Source of the DNA: JBHGAV01 sp041946685
GTDB taxonomy: Bacteria > Acidobacteriota > Terriglobia > Bryobacterales > Bryobacteraceae
Reading direction: 5' to 3'
DNA: 8,778 nucleotides
Assembly: GCA_041946685.1 (NCBI GenBank)
Contig: JBHGAV010000098.1
Location: 1 to 8,778, forward strand
The notes below the pieces were generated by a model. The model was given only the letters and a program-made list of their open reading frames with translations, made no database searches and was not told the DNA's origin. The number at the start of each line of letters is the position of its first letter. Position 1 is the stretch's first letter. The position numbers were made by a program, and so were the translations under genes. Positions 1 to 5,957 of this stretch are shown piece by piece.

Positions 1-588
1 TGGGCAGGCGCTGCGCAGGAAGTCGAATCGGGCAAGGCCGTTATGGACGCCGTCGTACAAACGGCCGGATTTGCGGCCCGGGTGCACAGCCATCTCCAGG
101 AAGTTGCCCGAAGCCTGACGGAAGCTCTGCAACGGGCCGCTGAGGCCCTCGACAGCAACGACGCGCCGGGGGACGAGGAACTGGTCCAGCCGCTTCGCGA
201 AATGCCCCGCTTCGATCCGCCACGGATCGAGTTGCGGCTCCGCCGGCCGTGGATTCTTTATCCCAGAGCCTTCGCCCGCAACTGGATAGTCCGGGACCTG
301 CGGTCAGTCCTGGAGCAACCGCTGTCGCAAGCATTCGCCACGCACGCGCGCCTGGTGGAGGATTGGAGCCGGAAGGCGCTGGCGGAACTCCAGACACGGT
401 TTGACTCTTCCGCCGATGTGTACCGGGCGCAACTGGCAAGACTGATTGGGCAGGGGGCCTTGTCCACGGAGGAGCGGCGCGCGATCCAGGAGGATCTCGC
501 TCGTCTGGAGGTCTCTGGCGCAGCCCAGGGTGATTCGGACCGCGCAGCCGGCGTGGAGGTCGCGACGCTGCAGCCGGGGATGAACTGA
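1..588 (+). CDS. C-terminal part of a possible dynamin-like GTPase (5' end outside window)
   Basis: The reading frame is open from the first base to the TGA at 586-588, giving 195 residues without a stop. The first ATG (43) has no convincing ribosome binding site, so this is most likely the tail of a longer protein. The visible part is almost wholly helical and charged, with no membrane span or signal. A short aromatic/basic patch (RRPWILYPRAFARNW, encoded at about 241-285) is followed by long amphipathic helices ending in a segment of the type 'LAELQTRFDSSADVYRAQLARL'. C-terminal helices of this style, ending in a YRAQL-like element, resemble the tails of bacterial dynamin-family proteins as I remember them. 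No GTPase motifs (P-loop, DxxG) are in the window, so the family call is a guess. The next gene starts 3 bases after its stop, so the two are probably co-translated. It could equally be another coiled-coil or GTPase-associated protein. Confidence 0.75.
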   Translation, partial: WAGAAQEVESGKAVMDAVVQTAGFAARVHSHLQEVARSLTEALQRAAEALDSNDAPGDEELVQPLREMPRFDPPRIELRLRRPWILYPRAFARNWIVRDLRSVLEQPLSQAFATHARLVEDWSRKALAELQTRFDSSADVYRAQLARLIGQGALSTEERRAIQEDLARLEVSGAAQGDSDRAAGVEVATLQPGMN

Positions 589-591
589 GGC

Positions 592-1443
592 ATGGACTCC
601 CGGCATTACGTCTTTTCCTTCGTTCTGCGATCGCTGTCCGAGGTTCCGCCGGACTTCGACCTTCCCCTTCATCTTGACCCGTTGCAGGCCGGCGTGCTTC
701 TGCCCCAAAGCGACACGGACTGGTTGGGCCGCCGCAAGTACCCCGTCCGGGTACTCCTGTTGACCAAACGGGAGGTAGTTGTGGCGGCTCATCCCACGGC
801 GGGAGAGCCGCTGACCAGAGTGCCGCTGGAGCGCATCGGCAGCGTGGAGCATGGCCGGATTCTGCTACTCGGATGGATCACGTTCTCCTGGGCCGGGGGT
901 AACGTAAACTTGCCGTACAATACCCGCACCGGCGGTCCTGTCGAGGCCTACATGGAGAGGTTCATGGACCGATGGCTGCCGCAGCCGCCGTATCTGCATG
1001 AGAACGGCTGCCGTCTTATCGGCAAGCCGCCTGACCTCAAATTCGAGTCCGCGCAATCCACCGAACTGTTGCCTGGAGAAACGCTCCTTGCCCGGTTCTT
1101 CCGGCCGGCTTCTTTCGAGGTGCGCCGCCTGGGCGTATTTCGAAGAACAACCTGGCGGGCTGGGGACCTATTGGCGGTAACCGCGCGCCGGCTGGTCTGG
1201 ATCACCGAGAGGCGCAAGGGGCAATATGAGCCGTACGGGACCGTCAGCTACTCTGCTCCTCTGAACTCGATTGAGGATCTGCGTTACAGCTGCGCGGAAG
1301 GTGGAGGAGACTTAGAGATCGCCGTTCGCTCAGGGCGGCAGTGGCGCGTACCGTTCCTGGACGGTGAAAGGCGCGAGGTGCGAGAGTTCGAAACAATCCT
1401 GCGGGGGGTTCTGTGCGCGAAATCTCTAAACGCAAAGCACTGA
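592..1443 (+). CDS. Hypothetical protein with two possible PH-like regions
   Basis: This is a 283-residue protein of unrecognised family. It has no signal peptide and no clear membrane span, so it is probably cytoplasmic. Residues about 48-130 follow the rhythm of bacterial PH-like (YokE/bPH type) domains: a basic strand 'VRVLLLTKREVVVAA', then 'VPLERIGSVEHG', then a strand pair ending in 'VNLPYN', then a helix. Residues about 193-273 repeat that plan: 'LLAVTARRLVWITE', 'APLNSIEDLRYS', 'LEIAVRSGRQWRVPF' and a final helix. Such domains often bind lipids or act as adaptors, but no activity can be assigned here. The ATG at 592 lies 3 bases after the upstream stop, with a GGGGA element at 576-580, so translation is probably coupled. 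Its last 31 bases overlap the MFS gene. Being placed after a possibly dynamin-like protein is suggestive of a membrane-linked role, but that is inference only. Confidence 0.8.
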   Translation: MDSRHYVFSFVLRSLSEVPPDFDLPLHLDPLQAGVLLPQSDTDWLGRRKYPVRVLLLTKREVVVAAHPTAGEPLTRVPLERIGSVEHGRILLLGWITFSWAGGNVNLPYNTRTGGPVEAYMERFMDRWLPQPPYLHENGCRLIGKPPDLKFESAQSTELLPGETLLARFFRPASFEVRRLGVFRRTTWRAGDLLAVTARRLVWITERRKGQYEPYGTVSYSAPLNSIEDLRYSCAEGGGDLEIAVRSGRQWRVPFLDGERREVREFETILRGVLCAKSLNAKH

Positions 1444-2585
1444 AATTCGTCATTCTGCTGGGGGCTGTCAGTCTCCTCGCGGACACCACGTACGAGGGGG
1501 CGCGGAGCATCACGGGGCCGTTCCTTCTGACGCAGGGGGCGACCGGAACGGCGGTCGGATTCGTTGCGGGATTTGGCGAACTGGTGGGGTACGGCCTTCG
1601 ACTGGTCTCGGGCGTGGTTAGCGACCGGACCAGGCGGTACTGGGGCGTTACGTTAGCGGGGTACTGTGTCAACCTGCTGGCCGTTCCATTGTTGGCCCTG
1701 GCTGGCCGGTGGGAAACGGCGGCCGCGCTGATGATCGGCGAGCGAGTGGGGAAAGCGCTCCGCACTCCCGCGCGGGACGCCATGCTGTCCCACGCCACGT
1801 CGGAGTTGGGGCGCGGTTGGGGTTTCGGCCTGCATGAGGCCATGGACCAGGCGGGCGCCGTCGCCGGCCCGCTGATTGTCGCGGCGGTGCTTCACGCAAG
1901 AGGCGGTTTCCGCACGGCGTTCGCGGCCTTGCTCGTTCCGGCGTTGCTCGCCTTGGCGGTGCTTGTCGCCGCGCGGCTTCTCTACCCTCGTCCTCAGGAC
2001 CTGGAACTTCGCCCGCCCAGTCTGGAGGCCGCCGGTTTCCCCAAGGCCTTCTGGCTCTACCTGGGCGCGGTTGCCCTTGTGGCGGCTGGGTACGTTGACT
2101 TCCCGCTGATTGCCTACCACTTCCAAAAGAGCTCCGTGGCCTCCCCGGCTTGGATCCCTGTCCTTTACGCCATTGCCATGGGCACGGATGCCGTATCGGC
2201 GCTGGTCTGTGGAAGGATGTTCGACCGGCTAGGGCTCCGGACTCTGGCGCTTGTCTCGCTGCTCTCGGCGGCCTTTGCCCCGCTGGCGTTCCTGGGCGGG
2301 TTCCCGGCCGCTTGCGCCGGTATGGCGCTCTGGGGCGTGGGCATGGGAGCGCAGGAATCCGTCATGCGGGCCGCTGTCGCCGGCATGGTATCTCACGACA
2401 GGCGCGGGACGGCCTATGGCATTTTTAACGCGGGTTACGGCCTCGCGTGGTTTCTGGGCAGCGCCCTGATGGGAGTGCTCTACGATGTTTCCCTGCCGGC
2501 GCTGATCGCCTTCTCTCTCGCGGCCCAGATCTGTTCCGCTCCGCTGTTCTTGCGCGTCGAAAGAGAGATCGCTGTTCAACAATGA
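1413..2585 (+). CDS. MFS (major facilitator superfamily) permease
   Basis: This 390-residue protein has the length and repeated hydrophobic segments of a 12-helix inner-membrane MFS transporter. The loop between helices 2 and 3 carries motif A as SGVVSDRTRR (residues 66-75). The second half has the matching CGRMFDRLGLRT (266-277), which marks the internal duplication of the family. RVGKALRTPARDAM (111-124) and AGAVAGPL (147-154, motif-C-like) fit helices 4-5. The GTG at 1413 was chosen because the hydrophobic first helix starts at once after it, a G-run (1403-1408) precedes it, and the next in-frame ATG is at residue 107, too far inside. This start creates a 31-base overlap with the upstream gene, which points to translational coupling. 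The stop overlaps the next ATG (ATGA, 2582-2585). The substrate cannot be read from the sequence. Confidence 0.9.
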   Translation: MREISKRKALKFVILLGAVSLLADTTYEGARSITGPFLLTQGATGTAVGFVAGFGELVGYGLRLVSGVVSDRTRRYWGVTLAGYCVNLLAVPLLALAGRWETAAALMIGERVGKALRTPARDAMLSHATSELGRGWGFGLHEAMDQAGAVAGPLIVAAVLHARGGFRTAFAALLVPALLALAVLVAARLLYPRPQDLELRPPSLEAAGFPKAFWLYLGAVALVAAGYVDFPLIAYHFQKSSVASPAWIPVLYAIAMGTDAVSALVCGRMFDRLGLRTLALVSLLSAAFAPLAFLGGFPAACAGMALWGVGMGAQESVMRAAVAGMVSHDRRGTAYGIFNAGYGLAWFLGSALMGVLYDVSLPALIAFSLAAQICSAPLFLRVEREIAVQQ

Positions 2586-3286
2586 AGATCGTCATCGTTT
2601 CGGACATTCACGGCAACCTGGAGGCGCTGGAGGCGCTGGAGGCGATCGCCGGACCCTGGGACGAACTCTGGGTTCTGGGCGACCTCGTGAACTACGGTCC
2701 CAATCCGTCTGAGGTGGTCGACTTCGTGCGCAGGAACGCGGCCGTTGCCGTTCGCGGCAACCACGACCACGCGATAGGGTATGGAGCCGATCCCCGGTGT
2801 TCGGCGCCCTTTCGCGAGATGGCGCGAGAGATGCAGTATTACACCGAGTCTGTCCTGAATGGCGTCCAGAAGGCCTTCCTGCGGGAGTTGCCTGTCGCCG
2901 CGCGCCGCACCGTCGATGGCCACCGGTTCTTTCTCTGCCACGCGGTGCCGTCCGAGCCGCTGTTCCGGTATCTTCCGCCGGGATCGCCGGACTGGCCCAT
3001 AGAGGCGGAACGGGCGGCGGCAGACATATTGCTGGTGGGCCACACCCATCTCCCCTCCCAGGCGGCGGTTGGCGGCTGCCAGGTCGTCAACCCCGGAAGC
3101 GCCGGGCAGCCGAAACACGGTTGCCCGGAGGCGTGCTACGCGATATGGGAGGATGGCCGGTTCCTCCTGAAATCGTCTCCCTACCGGGCGGAAGTCACGG
3201 CTGGGAAAGTACTCGCCCTTCCCATCGACGAGCGCATCGCAGGGGAGCTGGCTGATGTCCTGCTGCGTGGGGCGCCGCCTCGCTGA
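2582..3286 (+). CDS. Calcineurin-like metallophosphoesterase (YfcE/MJ0936-type)
   Basis: This is a 234-residue cytoplasmic phosphoesterase with a dinuclear metal site. All ligand motifs are present in order: SDIHGN (D8, H10), GDLVNYGPNP (D34), GNHD (N60), the isolated H120 in FLCHAV, and GHTH (H154, H156), followed by NPGSAGQPK (170-178), typical of this small-phosphodiesterase branch. The domain should therefore be catalytically intact, hydrolysing a phosphomonoester or phosphodiester with Mn, Fe or Ni. The natural substrate is unknown. The ATG at 2582 was chosen because it gives the family's canonical N-terminus (MKIVIVSDIHGN) and overlaps the MFS stop as ATGA. The frame also extends upstream to a possible ATG at 2447, but those 45 extra residues lie within the MFS gene and have no family counterpart. 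It is the last gene of the left block. The fluoride riboswitch leader begins a few tens of bases after its stop, so the gene lies outside that control. Confidence 0.93.
   Translation: MKIVIVSDIHGNLEALEALEAIAGPWDELWVLGDLVNYGPNPSEVVDFVRRNAAVAVRGNHDHAIGYGADPRCSAPFREMAREMQYYTESVLNGVQKAFLRELPVAARRTVDGHRFFLCHAVPSEPLFRYLPPGSPDWPIEAERAAADILLVGHTHLPSQAAVGGCQVVNPGSAGQPKHGCPEACYAIWEDGRFLLKSSPYRAEVTAGKVLALPIDERIAGELADVLLRGAPPR
2618..2644 (+). repeat. Three perfect tandem copies of a 9-base unit
   Basis: CTGGAGGCG occurs three times head to tail inside the metallophosphoesterase gene and encodes L-E-A three times (residues 13-21), in the helix after the SDIHGN metal motif. The unit is a multiple of three, so gain or loss of a copy would keep the frame. 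The distance between the first two metal motifs looks normal for the family, so there is no sign that a recent expansion has damaged the protein. Confidence 0.8.
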
Positions 3287-3308
3287 ACCGCCGCGCCCGG
3301 CCATAGGC

Positions 3309-3314
3309 TATAGT
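3309..3314 (+). promoter_or_regulatory. Candidate -10 box for the riboswitch-controlled efflux operon
   Basis: TATAGT differs from the TATAAT consensus at one base and sits 23 bases after the metallophosphoesterase stop. It would place a start of transcription near 3320-3322, shortly before the riboswitch aptamer, as expected for a leader RNA. No good -35 hexamer lies at the right distance: the nearest resemblance, CTGAAC at 3283-3288, would need a 20-base spacer. The promoter may be weak or activator-dependent, or the operon may be reached mainly by read-through from the left block. Confidence 0.4.
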
Positions 3315-3330
3315 GAAAAGTCTGTTGTTT

Positions 3331-3387
3331 GCCGGCGATGGACCTCGCCGTTAACCGTCCCGGGAATCCGGGAATGATAGCTCCTAC
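3331..3387 (+). promoter_or_regulatory. Fluoride riboswitch aptamer (crcB motif)
   Basis: The RNA senses fluoride through Mg ions and lets transcription continue when fluoride is bound. Its conserved parts appear in the known order. P1 is CGGCGA (3333-3338) pairing with TCGCCG (3345-3350), with the hallmark GATGG at 3337-3341 running into the loop. The joining strand is TTAACCG (3351-3357). P2 is TCCCGG (3358-3363) pairing with CCGGGA (3368-3373). The signature 3' strand is TGATAGCTCCTACC (3375-3388). In known aptamers the P1 loop forms a pseudoknot with this 3' strand. Here G3340, G3341, A3342 and C3344 can pair with C3384, C3383, U3382 and G3380, leaving one C-C mismatch (3343/3381). The 3' strand doubles as the 5' arm of the terminator that follows, the standard ON-switch layout. 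The leader lies immediately upstream of the TolC-MFP-RND operon. The family call rests on recognised motifs plus two supporting helices; no covariance-model search was run. Confidence 0.9.
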
Positions 3388-3406
3388 CAACGCGTAGGAG
3401 CTTTTT
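3379..3406 (+). terminator. Intrinsic terminator, expression platform of the fluoride riboswitch
   Basis: AGCTCCTAC (3379-3387) and GTAGGAGCT (3394-3402) form a perfect 9-bp stem around the 6-base loop CAACGC. The run TTTTT (3402-3406) follows, then GG and four more T. The 5' arm is shared with the aptamer's pseudoknot strand, so aptamer folding and terminator folding exclude each other: fluoride should favour read-through into the efflux operon, and its absence should favour termination. It is also the only terminator seen after the left-hand gene block, so it would stop transcripts coming from the metallophosphoesterase gene as well. Confidence 0.92.
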
Positions 3407-3427
3407 GGTTTTGAACTCAACTACGAT

Positions 3428-3433
3428 GAGGAG
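3428..3433 (+). promoter_or_regulatory. Ribosome binding site of the outer-membrane factor gene
   Basis: GAGGAG lies 8 bases before the GTG at 3442 and decides that start. It is embedded in AGGAGCT (3429-3435), the same seven bases found in the 3' arm of the terminator (3396-3402). The 5' arm of the terminator (AGCTCCT, 3379-3385) could therefore pair with either copy. Confidence 0.8.
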
Positions 3434-3441
3434 CTCAACCT

Positions 3442-4725
3442 GTGCGCCACATCCTCTTGAAGGCGGCCAGTTTGCTGGCCGCTTTGGCCCCATGCGTGTC
3501 CGGGCAGCCGCACTCGCAACCGCTTACTCTTCAGGACTGCGTCCGGTTGGCCGAGTCGGCGCCGTCACAAGTGAGCGTGGCGCGACAGGAGCGTGAGATC
3601 GCGGCGCGCGACATCTCGCAGGCGCGCGCCGGGTTTCTCCCCCAGGTTCAGTTGGCGAACGGGTTTACCTACAACAGCCCGTTGCGCAGCAACCGTGAGA
3701 CCTTCAGTTTCCTTCCCCTCAACGGGATCAGGGAGTATGCGTCCCTGCTGAGCGTGAGCCAGGAGTTCGACACCTCAGGCCGCCTGCGCGCGGACATGAC
3801 CCGGGTTCGCGCGGCCCAGGAAGCCGCCGCCGTCAACTTGGCCCTCACGCAGCGTGGTCTCCGGAGGGCGGTGACTACCGCGTACTATCGGGCCTTGCTC
3901 ACCCGGCGGCTCGCCCGGATCACGGAAGAGGCGCTCGTAGAGAGCCAGAGTTTCGAGAAGCGGACGAGATTGCTTTTCCAGGGTGGAGAGGCGGCTCAAG
4001 CCGATGTCGTGAAGGCCTCGGCGCAGGTAGCCTTCCTCCAGCAGGCGCTCAGCGCCGCCGAATTGGAGGCGAGAATTGCCAACCAGGAGCTGGCCTCGTT
4101 CTGGACACGCGACGTGGCTGCCACTCTGCCGCTCGCAGATCGTCTGGAAGAGCCTCCTCCTGCGCCGGAGGCTGAGGCGCCGCAAACAGCGCCCTTTCTT
4201 AAACGGCCGGAATTCAATCTGCTTGACGCGCAGCGGCGGGGGTTTCAGGCCGACCTCCGGCGCGCCCGGTCCGGCTTGCTCCCGCAGTTAGGCGTTGTGT
4301 TTCAGTACGGTGTCGATTCCACCGCGGTCCGGATCAGCGATCGCGGTTACGCCGCATTCGTCAATCTGACCATACCGATCTTCGACTGGAACCGGGCTCG
4401 CGCGGCGATGCAGCAAGCACGCCTGAGAACCCAGCAGGTTGAGTCCGCTCGCGCCATTTCCGAACGCACGTTCTCCCAGGAGTACCAAAGCGCTCTTGAG
4501 CGGGTAAAGTATCTGTTCGAGCAGATTTCGCTGACGCGCCGGCAGGCGGAACTGGCCGGCGAAGACTTACGCCTGAGCCGTATTCGATACGAGGGCGGCG
4601 AGGGCTCGGCGCTGGACGTTGTGGCCGCGCAGAATGGACTGGCGCAGGCGCGGAGCAACTACTACACGACGATGGCCAATTATTTGAATGCCAGAGCGGA
4701 CCTGGAGGTCGCATCCGGGCGATGA
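3442..4725 (+). CDS. TolC-family outer-membrane efflux protein
   Basis: This 427-residue protein is the outer-membrane channel of the tripartite pump. The N-terminus (MRHILLKAASLLAALAPCVSG) is a signal peptide. The cysteine at 18 follows a proline, so it is not a lipobox and the protein is probably not lipidated. The internal duplication of the OEP family is visible. ARAGFLPQV (61-69) is echoed by ARSGLLPQLGV (275-285), each leading into a beta strand. 'LLFQGGEAAQADVVKASAQ' (177-195) is echoed by 'RYEGGEGSALDVVAAQNGL' (382-400), each inside the long periplasmic helices. The proline-rich stretch 237-249 separates the halves. Length is typical for the family. The GTG start is supported by GAGGAG 8 bases upstream. 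It is the first gene behind the fluoride riboswitch, and its stop overlaps the next start (ATGA, 4722-4725). Confidence 0.93.
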   Translation: MRHILLKAASLLAALAPCVSGQPHSQPLTLQDCVRLAESAPSQVSVARQEREIAARDISQARAGFLPQVQLANGFTYNSPLRSNRETFSFLPLNGIREYASLLSVSQEFDTSGRLRADMTRVRAAQEAAAVNLALTQRGLRRAVTTAYYRALLTRRLARITEEALVESQSFEKRTRLLFQGGEAAQADVVKASAQVAFLQQALSAAELEARIANQELASFWTRDVAATLPLADRLEEPPPAPEAEAPQTAPFLKRPEFNLLDAQRRGFQADLRRARSGLLPQLGVVFQYGVDSTAVRISDRGYAAFVNLTIPIFDWNRARAAMQQARLRTQQVESARAISERTFSQEYQSALERVKYLFEQISLTRRQAELAGEDLRLSRIRYEGGEGSALDVVAAQNGLAQARSNYYTTMANYLNARADLEVASGR

Positions 4726-5957
4726 AACCATCTTGCCTGCTGTTGTTTCTTCCCTTGCTCTCCCTTACGGGCTGCGGTTCCCGCGAAGAGGGCCCGCCGA
4801 AAACCATAGTGGATGTAAAGGTCGCCAAAGCCGGCGTGGCCGACGTCCAGTCGGCCGTGCGCGCCCCGGCTTTCGTCTTCGCTCGCGAGCAAGCGAACAT
4901 AAGCTCGCGCGTTACGGCGCCGATCCGGAAGCTCCTCGTCCGGAAGGGGGACGGCGTCGCAGCCGGTCAACTGCTGGCGCAGCTCGACAACCGCGATCTC
5001 ATGGCGCAGCGCGATGAAGCCGCGGCCGCCGTCTCCGATGCCGAAGCGAATCTGGAGCGGGTGACATCGGGAACGCTTCCCACCGACATAGAGCGGGCAC
5101 GGGGACAGTTGGCGGCGGCGGAAGCTGCGCTCAATCAGGCCCAGAAGTTCTACGACCGGCGGCGGCAGCTTTTCGAACAAGGGGCCTTGCCGCAAAGAGA
5201 CCTGCTTATCAGTGAAACCGAGCTGGCGCAAGCCAAGGCGAATCACGAGGTAGCCAGGAAGTCTCTGGACTTGCTCCAGAATCAGTCCCGCGAGAGAGAC
5301 ATTCGGATGGCGAAGAGCAAGGTGGAACAATCCCGGGCGCGTCTCGCCGCGATCACGGCGCAATTGGACTTCACCGAGATCCGAAGCAGTTCGGCCGGAA
5401 CGATCACCGAGCAATTCATGTTCCCGGGCGACATGGCCAAGCCCGATGCGCCGATCTTCACGGTCATGGATTTATCAGTCGCCGTGGCGCGTGCGCAGAT
5501 CCCCGATTCCGAGGCGGCGGGCGTCAGGACTGGTCAGGCCTGCACGTTCGCTCCGCGCGATGCGCCCGGCGCCTCGTTTGCGGGCCGGGTGTCGATGGTC
5601 AACCAGTCCATCGATCCGGCGCGGAGGACCATCGAATCATGGTGCGAGATTCCCAACTCGAACCGGGCACTGCGGGCCGGAGCGTTCGGGCAAGTTTCCA
5701 TCGTCAAGGGCGTTACGCCTAAGTGCGTCGTCGTGCCCGTTCCGGCGGTGCAGTTCGCCGAAAGCGGCAAAGGCCTCGTCATGGTGGTCGGCGGCGACAG
5801 TGTGGCCGTCAGGCGCGAGGTGGAAACAGGAGAGGTCTTCGATGACAAGGTTCAGATCAAGAGCGGCCTGAAGCCCGGTGAACTGGTCATCGTGCAGGGC
5901 GCCTACGGGTTGGCCGAAGGTACTCAGGTCAAGGTGCAGGAGGAGAAGAGACCGTGA
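4722..5957 (+). CDS. RND periplasmic adaptor (membrane-fusion) lipoprotein
   Basis: This 411-residue adaptor links the RND pump to the TolC-like channel. The signal ends in a lipobox, LTGC (15-18), so it should be lipid-anchored in the inner membrane through C18. The lipoyl/barrel-sandwich half motif follows at 64-93 (VTAPIRKLLVRKGDGV, then AGQLLAQLDN). A long helical hairpin runs from about 94 to 215, its second lipoyl half lies at about 216-248 (FTEIRSSSAGTI), and the beta-barrel and membrane-proximal domains extend to the end. The hairpin tip carries R146-x3-L150-x6-P157 (RRRQLFEQGALP), which resembles the RLS motif that docks adaptors to TolC, with proline where serine is usual. There is no His-rich tail or Met-rich N-terminus of the kind seen in some metal-exporting adaptors. 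The ATG overlaps the upstream stop. A GGAGG (4704-4708) lies somewhat far upstream, consistent with coupled translation. Confidence 0.93.
   Translation: MKPSCLLLFLPLLSLTGCGSREEGPPKTIVDVKVAKAGVADVQSAVRAPAFVFAREQANISSRVTAPIRKLLVRKGDGVAAGQLLAQLDNRDLMAQRDEAAAAVSDAEANLERVTSGTLPTDIERARGQLAAAEAALNQAQKFYDRRRQLFEQGALPQRDLLISETELAQAKANHEVARKSLDLLQNQSRERDIRMAKSKVEQSRARLAAITAQLDFTEIRSSSAGTITEQFMFPGDMAKPDAPIFTVMDLSVAVARAQIPDSEAAGVRTGQACTFAPRDAPGASFAGRVSMVNQSIDPARRTIESWCEIPNSNRALRAGAFGQVSIVKGVTPKCVVVPVPAVQFAESGKGLVMVVGGDSVAVRREVETGEVFDDKVQIKSGLKPGELVIVQGAYGLAEGTQVKVQEEKRP

Noticed and set aside
2447..2581. Extended N-terminus for the metallophosphoesterase starting at the ATG at 2447
   Set aside because: The extra 45 residues lie within the MFS gene and resemble nothing in the family. 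The ATG at 2582 gives the canonical start just before SDIHGN.
3360..3375. Two tandem copies of CCGGGAAT, considered as an operator or short repeat
   Set aside because: They form the P2 helix region of the riboswitch (TCCCGG pairing with CCGGGA), which explains the repetition.
3379..3406. Reading the hairpin simply as the terminator of the metallophosphoesterase operon
   Set aside because: The 5' arm is part of a recognisable fluoride aptamer strand, and the upstream P1 and P2 helices fit the same RNA, so a riboswitch expression platform explains more of the sequence.
4680..5414. Antisense open frame (244 codons) opposite the adaptor gene
   Set aside because: It is a shadow of the membrane-fusion gene's codon pattern, with no motif, no ribosome binding site and no independent context.
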